Positions 1-39,085 are shown, numbered from the stretch's first letter. The stretch is 64,000 nt of DNA from Fragum whitleyi (GCA_948146395.1 OX411547.1:29554614-29618613), one strand, 5' to 3'. Program-made: numbers and translations. The notes: generated from the sequence alone by a model not told the origin.

Positions 1-151
1 TTTAACCGTTAATGTTTAGACAATCATTCTATCTTGTGTTTGTTCAATAATCATTTGTAACAATCGGAAAACTTCATCATGTATTTTTTTTTGTACTTGA
101 CACTAGTACAAATTTATTAATGACACTTATTTTTTCTTTATTAACAAACAG

Positions 152-27731
<27,580 letters not shown>

Positions 27732-27844
27732 ATATCATAAATGTAAAAGACTATGTGTAGCTGTGCAAATAACTAAGCTTTTTTATTAGTCATTTCGTAG
27801 ACACTGTGCCTTGTGATAAATCAGTATTTGTTATATGACTTTTG

Positions 27845-27850
27845 AATAAA
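27845..27850 (+). terminator. Candidate DUOX poly(A) signal
   Basis: AATAAA 114 nt after the DUOX stop codon is the first canonical hexamer downstream, so it is the simplest candidate for 3'-end formation. A transcript would be needed to confirm it. Confidence 0.4.
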
Positions 27851-28012
27851 CATGGGTAAACTAAATTAGGTAATAATGAAAAAGAGTTAACGATGTCGTA
27901 AAAAAGTGCCATAATACATTTAAAGAAGCTTTTGGGAAAACGGTGATATATTTTGGCGAAAATGAGAATTGATGTTTTCAAAGTGTTTTCGTTTTAACAA
28001 ATTAATATTACA

Positions 28013-28454
28013 TACAGTTTAAAACATCGTGAAATTGACACTCATTCTGATCAATGTCATTCTAAATCACTCACTCAGCGCTCCATTCATCCATTCCAAT
28101 CACTCACTCAAATCGATCATAAACGCTCCAAAATCATTAAAGAAAACATTTAAAAATCGTTCAAGACTTTCATCAATAAATTCAAATCGATCTATTTATC
28201 CCACGATATCATTATCAGGCGTGGACTTTCAAGTGGCTAATTGGTCCACAAAGACGTAAAAACAGAGAAATACGTTTATTTTATAAAGAAAGGTAATTAA
28301 TATCGCTAATTTTGTTCATTTTGAACAAAATTAGCAATATTGGATTACCTCCCTTTAATTTGACTCAAAACTCGCTCCACACACTCATTCAATTTCATTC
28401 CGAAATCATTCCACAATCAATCACCTTGTCAATTTCACGATGTTGTTAACTGTA
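28013..28454. mobile_element. Family D palindromic MITE-like element, copy 2
   Basis: Left end TACAGTTTAAAACATCGTG, right end CACGATGTTGTTAACTGTA. Central hairpin TATCGCTAATTTTGTTCATT / TTGAACAAAATTAGCAATAT. Blocks CACTCACTCAGCGCTCCATT and AAACTCGCTCCACACACTCA are shared with copies 3-10. Just downstream of DUOX. Confidence 0.85.
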
Positions 28455-29849
28455 AATTAATGATAACGTCGGAATCTGATCCTCGAAATCAAATACATGT
28501 AGAAACTGTACAAAGTTTCGTTTTCACCTGTTTTAAGATACATTTTGTAACTTGTTGCATAACATTGTTATTTTCTTATAACTCGCATAATTTGTCCTTC
28601 CCCGAAGATTGTTGTGTTTCAAATTGAAGAAACGCAATACTTAACAAGTGAGTATAATTGTGTGTCGTTTATCTACAATTTACTTTTTGCTGCTTTGTGT
28701 ATGATCTGCATTTAATATTTATATTTTTTGTAATAAATTGTTGACTGTTTACTGTACTTTTCATTGTTTTTCTTTTCTTTCTTTGTCATGGTGAATGAGA
28801 ATGTATACAGTTGGAAATTCTAAGAAAGGACAATAGACTGAAATGTTACGATTTAAAGAACTTTCGTTCTTCGACGATAAAAAATGATGAACATTATGGA
28901 GGACTTGAACTACGAATGAATAAACGCGAAAATAGTGGATATCATGATATACAATGAATGAAATTCATAATTTTTCCAAGGGAAATTTTATCAAGATTTT
29001 ATGTATTTTAAGGAAAACGATATTCTCGAGTAAGTGCTCAACCTGCAAAATACACATATCTTGTTACTCTAAGTATTCATGTAATTTGCCACGTTTGAAG
29101 ATGATTAGTATAACGTACATTATGTCTTGTAAGAAACTATGTTTTAATGATATTTTAGAAGGGGGAGATAGTCGATAGACAGCGTATCGACGGTCTTAAG
29201 TGTATCCCCAATATGTTTGATTTCTTACAGGCGTATTGGAACCGATACGCGATAATGGTCTGTGGAGAACCCTGAATTATTATTTATTATTTTATATATA
29301 TTGATATTCGGTTATCGAACAAGTTAAATCAAACACGTTCACTGTCTGTCGTTTGTCCGAGTTAACTTTCTAGGTAAAAATTCGTCGAGGTAAGTAGAAT
29401 TAGGGAATTCAGTGAAACGAGTCGTACTGCTTTGTTACTCGTTTACAGACACATTTACCTGTTAACGCAAAGTAAAATTCGCGGGTTATCAAAAAACTTC
29501 TAGAATACCAAACCTTAAGGTGCACGACGTCCTTCTGGTGAATTGAGTCAGATGTCTTAAACGAAGAAATTCGTGGTACTGTTAAGTACATCGTGATTAT
29601 AACAAGTTAACTGGTTTTTGGAATAATATTGAATGAGTGGGATGAACAAATTATTAATTGAAGCAAAGGAAAAAATACAAATCTCTTAAAGATGAACGAA
29701 ATAAGCGATATTCTGTTCCCCTTTTACATAATATTTCCCTAATCGGTATTGTCAGTTCCAAAGAATTTACGTGGAATTCAAAAAAGCTTAGCTAGTATCT
29801 AAATGTGCCAAAATATCATAACAGTGCTTATTTTTGTAATTCTTTCACG
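28455..29849. other. Intergenic DNA without recognised features
   Basis: AT-rich. Several AATAAA-like words occur (for example near 28732), so late DUOX polyadenylation here cannot be excluded. No domain-bearing frame or repeat copy identified. Confidence 0.4.
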
Positions 29850-30337
29850 AAACAAGAGGACCATGATTGTTCTATATCGCTCACATGAGAAAAATAACAC
29901 ATAAGTTGTCAACAATGTAATAAATACCAAAGATTGTTTGATGTACATTCAGGATGTTTTGAAAGAAACAGACTTTAATGTCGACCTACTGAATTTGATT
30001 TTTTAAAAAATAATTTACATAAATTTCCAACCTTACTGTTACCATGGCTACCACAGATATTGATGGAATTGAATTCTTTTAACAACTTTGGTAGAGAAGA
30101 TTTTCCCTGCCAAGTTTCAGACTAATTGGCCTGGAGGTTTATGAGATGATTTTCTAAAACGAATCTCAGCAATTTTCGGCCTTTCGGTTTACATGGAAAC
30201 AAGGGTGTTTTTTTCAACTTTGGGGGAGGATACACATCTCTACCAAGTTTCGTTTTGATAAGACCGATTGTTTAGGTGAAGACGAATTATTTTTAAAGAT
30301 TTTTGGCAATTTTCGACCTTTCTATTACCCAAAATTA

Positions 30338-32083
30338 TTGCACAAAAAAGGAAGCATAAACGATGTAAATAATTTTCGAGGTATTACTCTTCTTAGCACA
30401 TTAGGAAAACTTTTCACTCGAATTTTAAATAATAGACTATGTAATTGGGCAGAATTATACAGCGTTTATATAGAGGCACAAGCTGGTTTTAGAAAGAACA
30501 TGGGTACTACAGATAACATCTTTGTATTACACGGCGTAATTAATCACTTAATCAATAATGGTAAAAAGCTATTCTGCGCCTTTATAGACTTTAGTAAGGC
30601 TTTTGATTACATAAATAGGGACAACCTTTGGATGAAATTGATTCAATTAGGCTTAAGGGGGGAAATATTAAATATTATCAAATCTATGTATAGTAATATT
30701 AAATCAAGAGTTAAATATTTGAATCAAATAAGTGACAGTTTTGACTGTACACTTGGAGTCAGACAAGGCGAGTGTCTGTCCCCTTTTCTCTTTTCAATGT
30801 TTCTGAATGATATTGAAGATATGTACTACAGAAATGGTAAAGGGGTAGAAATGTATATGTTTAAAATGTTCTTAATACTTTATGCAGATGATATTGTAAT
30901 TTTCGCAAATAGTGCAGATGAATTACAATGCAATCTTAACATGCTGCATGATTATTGTAGTAAATGGAAATTATCTGTGAATCCTTTAAAGACAAAAGTC
31001 GTTATCTTTAGAAAGGGCGGAAGATTACCTAGAAACGTGTCATTCAATTATAATGGCGAACTAATTGAAATTGTAGATACATTTGTTTATCTAGGAATAG
31101 TATTCTCTTCCAGTGGATCTTTTTCAAATGCCCAAAGTACCCTAGCTGGTCAAGCATTAAAAGCAATTTTTAAATTAAATAAATATTTACAGAAATTTAC
31201 TCACATAACAGTTCGGCATAGATTAGAACTCTTTGATAAATTAGTACTACCAATTCTTAACTATGGAAGCGAGGTCTGGGGCTTTCACAAAGGACAATCT
31301 TTAGAAAAAGTTCATGTGCAATATTGTAAAAGAATACTTGGTGTGAAGAAAAATTGTCAAAATGATTTCATATATGGTGAATTAGGTAGAGCACCTCTAC
31401 AAAATTTCAGGTATTTTTCTATTATAAAATTTTGGACTAAAATAATTCTGTCTGAAGACAAAAAGTTTATACATTTAACATACAAAACTCTTTATCAAGA
31501 CGTAATTGACAAACCAAACTGTAAAAATTGGTGTTCTCTTTGTAGAGATTTACTGAACGACTTAGGATTTTCAGATGCTTGGTATTTTCAAACAGTTGGA
31601 AACGTTCAAAGTTTTTTATCATTAGCCAAACAACGAATTCACGATCAATTTTATCAAAATTGGTCAGATCGGCTAAATAACTCTACTAGAGCTATTTTCT
31701 ATAGGAATATCTCCGATCTTAAATTTCAACCATACTTAGATGCAATAAATACTGAAAAAATAAGAAAGTCTTTGTCCCAGCTTCGAGTTTCATCCCACAG
31801 ATTATGTGTTGAAACGGGAAGATGGAACAAACCTGTCAGTATACCATTTGATGATAGAAAATGTACCTTTTGTGATAGTCTTGAAGACGAATATCACTTC
31901 GTCATTCAATGTCAGCTATTTGTTGAAATTCGTAAGCAATTTCTCCCAAGATATTTCTGGAAAAATCCAAATATGCAAAAATTTCTAGAGCTCATGAACA
32001 CAGAAAATTGCAACCTTATTAAAAGGCTAGGTAACTATGTAAGTAAAGCTTTTAATCATAGAAATGAAATACTATATAAATGA
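30338..32083 (+). CDS. LINE reverse transcriptase, N-terminally truncated but uninterrupted
   Basis: This 581-codon frame (open from at least 30329; the TTG at 30338 is only a nominal start) encodes the polymerase that copies LINE RNA at the target site. Visible from the nominal start: fingers block NFRGITLLS (about 12-20), FIDFSKAFD (82-90), RQGECLSPFLFS (142-153), the catalytic LYADDIVIFA (181-190, Asp-Asp at 184-185), and thumb-like YLG and PILNYGSEVWG. A C-terminal Cys-His motif C-x2-C-x7-H-x4-C lies at 509-525. The endonuclease domain and any ORF1 are absent. No stop or frameshift in 1.75 kb, and the codons look intact, so the insertion is young; it is not expected to be autonomous. Confidence 0.92.
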   Translation: MHKKGSINDVNNFRGITLLSTLGKLFTRILNNRLCNWAELYSVYIEAQAGFRKNMGTTDNIFVLHGVINHLINNGKKLFCAFIDFSKAFDYINRDNLWMKLIQLGLRGEILNIIKSMYSNIKSRVKYLNQISDSFDCTLGVRQGECLSPFLFSMFLNDIEDMYYRNGKGVEMYMFKMFLILYADDIVIFANSADELQCNLNMLHDYCSKWKLSVNPLKTKVVIFRKGGRLPRNVSFNYNGELIEIVDTFVYLGIVFSSSGSFSNAQSTLAGQALKAIFKLNKYLQKFTHITVRHRLELFDKLVLPILNYGSEVWGFHKGQSLEKVHVQYCKRILGVKKNCQNDFIYGELGRAPLQNFRYFSIIKFWTKIILSEDKKFIHLTYKTLYQDVIDKPNCKNWCSLCRDLLNDLGFSDAWYFQTVGNVQSFLSLAKQRIHDQFYQNWSDRLNNSTRAIFYRNISDLKFQPYLDAINTEKIRKSLSQLRVSSHRLCVETGRWNKPVSIPFDDRKCTFCDSLEDEYHFVIQCQLFVEIRKQFLPRYFWKNPNMQKFLELMNTENCNLIKRLGNYVSKAFNHRNEILYK

Positions 32084-32446
32084 GTTAAACATGATACTTT
32101 TAAAATAAAATCAACCAGGTAGAGCGGAAGCGCAATGTTTATCAGGACCATTCACCGATATGCACTATAGGGTATAGCACTGCCTTTCATCACTTTTGAG
32201 TACAATGAATGTTCAAGCAAAACATTTGCATTCTGGGATAATTTGATAATTTGATAATTTGAAAATCACGTCTAAATCTACTTGAGATCCCATAGAGTGT
32301 ATTCTCAAAGCTTTTATGATCTATTTAAAACTGGCGTGATCATAACAGCCATTTGCCTTCAACTCTTTAACAATCGCAATAACTGATAAACTTTCAAAAA
32401 AGATAATTCTTATCATATACACCGTGATAAGAAACACATTAACGTT

Positions 32447-32798
32447 GACGGTCACAAAATAAGTTGTTTGAATTAGTCAATTTTATGTTTCTGTTGGTCA
32501 TTTATAAATAAGTATTGAATGCGAATGTATATTTGTATGTATATGTACACATGTATGAATATGTATTTTTCACGTTTGTCAGGACGGTCACAAAATAAGT
32601 TATTTGCATTGGACAATTTCATGTCTCTATTGTTCATATATAAATAAATATTTAATGTGAGTGTACATTTTTGTGTATTTGTACACATGTCGATGGCTCG
32701 GCGCGAGGCAGTTGTAACTCCCTATAAAGATATAGGGAGATGCAGCGGCTTCGCCCTGAGGCATCGATATATGAATATGCATTTTTCACGTGTGTCAG
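32447..32798. repeat. Two 136-bp tandem units in LINE 3' region, second split by a hairpin insert
   Basis: Unit 1 32447-32582 starts GACGGTCACAAAATAAGTTG. Unit 2 starts at 32583 with the same 18 bases and follows unit 1 to GTACACATG at 32689. A GC-rich insert of about 80 bp (32690-32770) follows, then the unit resumes with ATGAATATGCATTTTTCACG. The insert itself folds (CTCCCTATA / TATAGGGAG; CGATGGCTC / GAGGCATCG). Confidence 0.75.
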
Positions 32799-33846
32799 GA
32801 TAGATGTTCCTACCATACATATTTTTCCATTGACAAATATTTTGTATGTATGTAAATTCTATGTTATTTGCATTAACTTACCAGCCTTTCACGTGATGCA
32901 AGGTGGATGTGCGACCGGACTATGTAAACACAGTGTTATTTGTTTGCGTTTTTCTGGCTGCCTATCCACTCACTTATGTACGTAAAATAAAGATTTGATT
33001 TACATGTGTAGAAATACATTAATTGATCTCCTAACAACCCATTTGTCCACCTTGTTCTTTCGTTTCAAACAAGGCGACGAAAGATGGATTGACAGGAGAT
33101 TCATTAAATAATTGTTTTACAGGTTTGTCGTTCACTAAAGCTAAAACTGAATTTCACACTTACAGGTATATTTGACTTTACTATGTTCGCCATGCTGTAT
33201 TTGTATGTCCGTTTTGTACCTCATGGGTCTATGACCTTCTGGTTTTGAAATAAAACTATCTGTATGATCTGTATTACCATGGAACCCAAAGATTTTGATG
33301 GAATTAAATTCTTTTAACAACTTTGGAAGAGCTTCATCGTAGAAACAACATCCCTGCGAAGTTTTAGCTAGATTTCCCCAGTGGTTAACGAGAAGGAAAT
33401 GTTAAAAGAAATTGACGGACGGACGGAAGATTGACGGACTGTGAGTGGGACTGTGAGTGATCACCATAGCTCACCTTAACACTTTGTGCTCAGGTAATCA
33501 AAAAAATTAAAGCATGTGTTATCTGCCCCTTTTTACACTCCTTTTTGTTTTATCTTTTCGTCTGTCCGTATGTCACGTAAGTCTATTTCTTGTTAACACA
33601 ACTCCTCCTTTAATTATTGACGGATTTGCATGGAGCTTTCCCAGGAGTTTCCTAATCATATGACCAAAATCGTCGGGATTTTGTGATACTATGCTGCGTT
33701 ATGGTAAAAGGAGACTTTGTTGAAAATTTTTCCGCTGTGGCGTACATTATGACTCTGGCCTTCTCTTTTCACGTTTTATATTTGTTCTTTATTCTATGCC
33801 ACCATGATAAATAAACAGAGCAAACAAGAAGAATGAAAGACGCGTT

Positions 33847-33852
33847 TTTATT
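33847..33852 (-). terminator. Candidate poly(A) signal of GT31 gene
   Basis: AATAAA on the minus strand about 33 nt beyond the stop codon; the only close hexamer. Confidence 0.55.
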
Positions 33853-33884
33853 TATAAATATAATGATATATAATGATGAAATTG

Positions 33885-34888
33885 TCAGTCATATTCCCCA
33901 GCATTTTGTATCACTAAGTTTTCTTTAGTTTCACAATCAGTTTCGTTGTTGTATAATTGAGCATATATCACAAACATATCTTTAACCGGCACATCATGTC
34001 CAGTAATGGCGTCTTTAAAACTGCAACCTGTCGGCTCGCGTTTCTCAAACGAGAATCTGTCGTTATGTACATGTTTTATATCTAGGTTTTCTGCTGAAAC
34101 ACCCGTTATAAACACATCCTCCATTGTTAAAAATGTCGTTTTTAATGAAGATTGATATAAATCCGTCAGAATTGTTGATGTAAAAAGATACGCCGTCCCG
34201 GAGCAATATGTAGGAAAATAATAACGGCTGTATTCTTCAAAAGGCGTGTACCATTTAGAATAGACGTCTCTAATTGGCGGAGCTTCCTTGAACACGTAGC
34301 ACAAAAAGAACCTATTAGATTTCTCAGTTTGGACCACACCCGTTATTGATTTTAAAAGGTTCGGAATATTGATGAAGATATCGTCGTCCGTTTTTAGGAA
34401 ATATTTAGCTTGATAACAATAATCATTTAACCACTGTAGCATTGCTATAGATTTGTAGGTCAAAAGCTTGTATGTATCAGCCAATTCAACTTGCACAACG
34501 TCGCCGTATAGTTTAGCCTCCCGTTCAACCTGAGGTTGTAAAGACGGCGTGTCTGAAGTCCCTATCAGAAAAACAACAGATATATTATATACGTAAGTTA
34601 TAGACGCCCACGTATTTCTTATAGCCCTCCGTCGAAGGAAGTTCTCAATTTTACTGATAACAATCACCGTCATTTCACTCACGTTTAATGAACATGAACT
34701 GTGTTTTTTTATCTTAAAATAAAATACTCGATTATCTCCCTTATCAAAAACGGTACTGTCTGGTACCCGATCGATGTTTTTCAGTCGGCGCACAGGGTGA
34801 TTGTAACTTCTTGTGGGTCGAAGTGTAGGCTGTATCCCGGTCTGGTATCTAATAATGTATGGAGTAACCTCGCTATTGCGATGGCTTT
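33885..34888 (-). CDS. GT31 exon 2: stem and catalytic domain
   Basis: Acceptor (minus strand) ctttaattacag. An open frame of 334 codons (including stop) after the split codon covers the entire glycosyltransferase domain, ending NAGEYD. Single-exon catalytic domains are common in this family. Confidence 0.92.
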
Positions 34889-35804
34889 CTGTAATTAAAG
34901 GGGTTAAAAATAAGAAATTGTGATTAAATTTGTCCCATTGAAAGAAAATGTGCTTTCAGTATTGATAGATTTTTTTTGTAAAAAATATGCTCCCTTTTAA
35001 ATTTAGTTTTTGCATTATGCTGCATTTGCATCTTGGCGTTGGTATGCTGACATGCGCTCTCGTTGAAACCATGATTATATTCTGTCAAAGTAAAAGGAAT
35101 AGATTGAACTACGTTTAGTGAGGATTAAATAACACGGGGAAAATACATGTACACTTAATTGCATCATCAAATCGACAACCATTCTGATAAAAATCATTCA
35201 AATTCATTGGCTCATCGATCCACTCATTCATTCCAAACACTCACTCAAGCCATTCAAAAACGTTCCAAACTCTCTAAAAAAGGTAAGATAGGCAACTACA
35301 TTAGAAATAAAAATCGGTAGTTAAAATCAACGATTTCACTAACATAATTGATTTTTTAAAGACGTAAGGTTGGTTCGTAAAGACAACAGAAAGCTATTCA
35401 AAGAACCTATGTATATTTTATTAAAGGGGGGTAATAAGTATTGCTAATTTTGTTCATCTTGAACAAAATTAGCGATTCTGGATTACCTCCCTTGAATTTC
35501 ACTCTAAACTCGCTCCACACACTCATTCAATATCATTCAAAAATAATTCAAAAACCACTCATCTTGTCAATTCCACGATGTTTTTAACTGTACATGCCTT
35601 CTTTTTTATACCATGCAAAGGTTGCGTAGTATACATACTGTGATAAATAACCCCTATTTCTTGTTTGTCGACTTGTTTGCTTGTTAGGCCAGGATCGAAC
35701 GTATAAAACACAACATTGACGGCAGCACAGGCACAGATGAATACGAGCAAATATTTGCTACTTGGAGACATCTTTCTGAAATTGTGTCGAAAATACAACA
35801 TCAT
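33885..35804 (-). CDS. Beta-1,3-galactosyltransferase-like enzyme (GT31), complete, 2 exons
   Basis: Family GT31 enzymes transfer Gal or GlcNAc from UDP-sugars in beta-1,3 linkage to glycans in the Golgi lumen. Exon 1 is 35612-35804 and exon 2 is 33885-34888; the junction is phase 1 (CAT G|AA) and the product is 398 aa, a normal family length. Residues 18-36 are a hydrophobic signal anchor (KYLLVFICACAAVNVVFYTF), giving a type II membrane protein, followed by a stem. Catalytic landmarks: RRRAIRNTW at 150-158, FLIGTS at about 171-176, the metal/UDP-binding KTDDDIFIN with DDD at 232-234, YFPTYCSGTAYL at 288-299 and MEDVFITG with ED at 321-322. The start is the first of two tandem ATGs. Substrate specificity cannot be read from the sequence; B3GALT1/2/5-like and B3GNT-like are both possible. 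Confidence 0.92.
35149..35592. mobile_element. Family D MITE-like element, copy 3, in the GT31 intron
   Basis: Right end CACGATGTTTTTAACTGTA; left end decayed (TACACTTAATTGCATCATC). Central hairpin TATTGCTAATTTTGTTCATC / TTGAACAAAATTAGCGATTC flanked by GGTAAT/ATTACC blocks. It ends 19 bp inside the donor of GT31 exon 1. Confidence 0.8.
35612..35804 (-). CDS. GT31 exon 1: cytosolic tail, signal anchor, stem
   Basis: Starts ATGATG; 64 codons plus one base. Donor (minus strand) G|GTATAA, weaker than usual but giving the only phase that joins exon 2. Translation through the donor soon runs into family D repeat sequence, which supports the exon ending here. Confidence 0.8.
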
Positions 35805-35954
35805 TATGGTGATCCGTCACTTTTTTGCATGCAATCCGTCATGCAAAGCAAAGCTTGGTAAAATACGGTTAACATATGAATTTCTGATAGAAGAATTGAG
35901 ATTTATTCCAAAATTTGATAAGTCAGGCCAAAAGGTCCAACTTGGACCTCCGTA

Positions 35955-36168
35955 ACACAAATATTTGAGAAAGGGTTTTGCCTCAGTAGAGCGCAACCAG
36001 AGGTCACGTTTCAGAAATAATTATATGGCTAGGAGAATGATAAACCTTGTTTCCCCAGAAACCCTAGGAAAAATGCAAAAATCGAAAAGTTACGACCCTG
36101 ATCAGCCTGCGCAATCTGAACAGGTTTTTCCACTTCCTTTATGGTCCATTTTCGCGTGACGGGTCAAG
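35955..36168. mobile_element. Family C fragment, copy 3
   Basis: AACCAGAGGTCACGTTTCAG, CCTGATCAGCCTGCGCAATC and the right end TTCGCGTGACGGGTC are present; the left terminus is missing or diverged. Confidence 0.6.
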
Positions 36169-36354
36169 AATATAAAATTGTTTTATCTGCCTACCAAATC
36201 CTGTGTTGTACGTACTCATTCTATCTATGATATTGTAAAGTCTTTCTATTTGCGTTCATTGAGTTGGGGACGATCTCTAATATTTTGTTACGCAGTGCTT
36301 ACAGTGGTAATATAATTATAACCAAATTACAAAAGTTTTGCTGGTTGGAAATAA

Positions 36355-36612
36355 AAGTGACTCGTCGCGCGAAAATGGACAATCTGGGAACAATGTTAAA
36401 TAAATATTCGAAAAAGAGATTGATTCTAGGACAGGTCAACCAGAGGTCGATTTTTAAAAAATTCTTTACTTGAAGGTTTATTGATAATTATAAATTCATT
36501 TTTTTGCACGGTGCAAAAAGTTTAGATCCTACTCAGTCTTCGCTGCCCGCGCAGTCTGATTTAGTTTGACACCTCATGTACTACCAAGTTGGTCCTTTTT
36601 GTCCACGGGTCT
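36355..36612. mobile_element. Family C TIR element, copy 4
   Basis: Left GTGACTCGTCGCGCGAAAAT, right TTGGTCCTTTTTGTCCACGG. The interior has the GTCAACCAGAGGTCGATTTT and TCAGTCTTCGCTGCCCGCGC signature blocks. Confidence 0.7.
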
Positions 36613-37630
36613 CATATTTCAAAGATGACGGTACAATTAAGTCATTTGTTTAATAAAAACACCTCTTTACAAAATAGAAAGTACATGTAGTTACGATAAC
36701 TTTCTAACGACTGACAATATGTATTTCAAAAATTGCATCGTCTGCAAGAAAGAGAAACCGCATCTGTGAATCAAATAAAATCCACAAGGGGTCAGCGTAA
36801 TAAAACATAAAAATAGAAATTTCGGAAATACATTTTATGTTGCGGATATATAAAAAGTTTGTTACTATGACAACCGAAAATATCAGATTTTATTCATCAT
36901 TTTGAAGGGGGCTTATCAATTATACACTTTATCCAAGAGCTTACATTCTAGGAAACTTCTCTCATCGAAGAAAAACCCTTATCGGGATTGGAGTTACTAC
37001 AATTGTCGGTTTAATTCTAAAAATCTCGTAACTACAGCTTTTATCAAGCTGTAGTTACGAGTTTTTTTAGAATAAATCCGACGATATTTCGTAATATTCC
37101 TTCCTTATAACCCTTGACAATAATTATCAGAAGTATGGCAATGTCATTATCACGATGTTTAACTTAAGTGTTTAATTTTCGTCCCATTGCCCTCGTATAG
37201 AACATGGAATTTCATAACTGTTATCAATTGAGTATCGGGTGACGGAGACGAAACACTTTGTATCATGATACTTCGACGGAAATACAAAAGGGACACATCA
37301 TGAAGCCGAGACGTAATTGAAACAACGCATATCGGTTTATTCGAAATGTTGATATTTTTCACACGGGTCCGCCACAATGTTGATATTTTTCACACGGGTC
37401 CGAAAGAAAGCCCCTCTCCTTTCTTATCCCAATCTTGCTCAAAGCTCGAATTAGCCAACCTAAACTTGAAATTCTTCCTACAGTATTGTATTTTAACATA
37501 ATCTGCATTTATTTGGTAAATTTCAGCTCACTCTGCTTCTTAACATTCCTTTAAAACGTAATCGCCTCAAATAAGCCCATTTCAGCATTATAGAGATCAG
37601 CGCAAAAGTCATAGTTGACCAATTGATATA
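36613..37630. other. Intergenic, with a 35-bp-arm hairpin at 37006-37082
   Basis: Arms around GTAACTACAGCTT / AAGCTGTAGTTAC extend through CTAAAAATCTC/GAGTTTTTTTAG-like and GTCGG/CCGAC ends. The GTAACTACAGCTT core also appears in family I and near 47850. A ~22-bp direct repeat (TGTTGATATTTTTCACACGG) occurs at about 37346 and 37378. No gene seen. Confidence 0.5.
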
Positions 37631-37893
37631 CGGTAAAACTTGTATAAAGAGACCACTTAGAGGACCACCAAAGAGGAATGTTTTGATATTCGAACACAGT
37701 AGAATCGTCTCATTTGGACGATTCTAATGGGTTCCAACGTCATATGATTAAAAAATAAACAAGTTACCGTTTAATTAATTATGTCAACTTTTTCTAATAG
37801 ATTTTGTTTATGGCAGGGGGACTTTTAATGGTGGTCGCTTAATATAATTGGTCGCTTAAAAGAGGTGGTGGCTCGAGTAATATCGACTACATA
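37630..37893. mobile_element. Family F MITE, copy 3, reverse orientation, shortened
   Basis: GGTAAAACTTGTATAAAGAG at one end and GGCTCGAGTAATATCGACTA at the other, with the central TCGTCTCATTTGGACGA hairpin. Termini match the family in reverse. Confidence 0.65.
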
Positions 37894-38547
37894 GACAATG
37901 TATCTAGTTTGATGCTAACATCTGGCTGACCTCTCTAATCAATGTAAGGGAAATAGATATCTGCATGAAAAAGGGGTATTCCAACAAAACACGCTACAAA
38001 CGTTGAAATTTTACTTTCCATTAACGTCATTGACTCATTTCATGTACATATTATTCTCAAGATATATTACTTAGCATAACCATTGGGGTTGCAAAAGTCA
38101 ATCAACTTTTATAACCTGCTAAACCCAGGAAATGCGTGTAAAAACTCATAAAAGAGCCTTTTAATCAGGTCATTCAGGCAATCGGAGGAAAACGAAATAT
38201 TAAAATGGGAAAATATATGTTTAATACAAGATGCTTTTTGTATACATTAAATTAAGAGCTGATCAATTTGAATGATTTCTGAAAATATATCTATCCTATT
38301 CTGAAACATTTCTTACAACCTTCATCTCAGGTGAGCTAGAATTAGACCCTTGTCAGTCTGCGATTTTTCCGCGATCTAGCTATGATACTTTTCGCACCTC
38401 GAAAATGGTTGCCTGACGGAAGAAACGTCTTTAGCGCGTTTACGGGCGCAACGTTCAAATAGTTTAAAAGTCTTGCATCGATGGCGAAAACCTGGACGGG
38501 GCATATTCCGTCAAAGTTATGAATTCATCATTTATAGATATCACTGC

Positions 38548-38661
38548 CGTGCGTTCAGGGTGTCAAAACGGCGCAAACAGTTTTCCAATTAAACCCCGCT
38601 TTGCACGTAAGGGTTGAATTGGAAAACTGTTTGCGCCCTTTTGACATCCTGAACGCAGGGA
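38548..38661. mobile_element. Family B hairpin element, copy 1
   Basis: Near-perfect palindrome. The GCGTTCAGGGTGTCAAAACG end pairs with a CATCCTGAACGCAGGG end; TTTTCCAATTA pairs with AATTGGAAAA around CCCCGCTTTGCACGTAAGGG. Other copies at 39157, 48646, 49921 and 50542. Confidence 0.8.
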
Positions 38662-39085
38662 TGGTTTGACGATTAAATAACCACGTGGCAATCAATCGAG
38701 TTATCTTGATAATCCATCAATTACTTAATGTTAAAAGCTTAATATTGCCTGCGTTGACGACGTAAACGTTGTTCAGACGTTTAAGACTAACATCAACGTG
38801 CAAAGCGGAACACTATTCTTCATCGTATTGAAACGTATTCTAAACGAATCCCGAAAATTAAGGGAGCTTGGTTCTGTAATAAAGCTACATGCAATTAAAC
38901 ATCCTGTGAGTTAAATTAAAACACCTGATAATGTTTGAAGGTAGGATGGAACCTAACCGGCACGTCGTAACGAGCGCCAATTATCTGAAATTACCGCAAA
39001 CTAGGCTAATTAAACAGAACGTAGAACATTGCTTTTTTGTTCCTAGAATTGTGAATCAAACGGTTTGTTATATTTCTACCATAAA

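Larger units (their letters stand above)
30330..33271 (+). mobile_element. 5'-truncated non-LTR retrotransposon (LINE) with 7-bp TSD
   Basis: The insertion interrupts family L. TATTACC lies at 30323-30329 and again at 33272-33278, and joining the flanks restores the family L order seen at 30030-30080. It holds a reverse-transcriptase frame to 32083, then a ~1.2-kb 3' region with a tandem repeat and the end block GGGTCTATGACCTTCTGGTT followed by GAAATAAAACTATC. The endonuclease part is missing, as expected from 5' truncation. The clade is not assigned; jockey/I/CR1-like groups are candidates. Confidence 0.85.
29850..33502. mobile_element. Family L repeat, copy 1, split by a LINE
   Basis: Left part 29850-30329 starts ACAAGAGGACCATGATTGTT and holds TCTTTTAACAACTTTGGTAG, TACCAAGTTTCGTTTTGATA-like blocks. 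Right part 33272-33502 resumes with CCATGGAACCCAAAGATTTT, CTTTTAACAACTTTGGAAGA and ends CGGACGGACGGAAG ... TAGCTCACCTTAACACTTTG. The second copy is at 42131-42998. The repeat is a host for the later LINE insertion. Confidence 0.7.
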
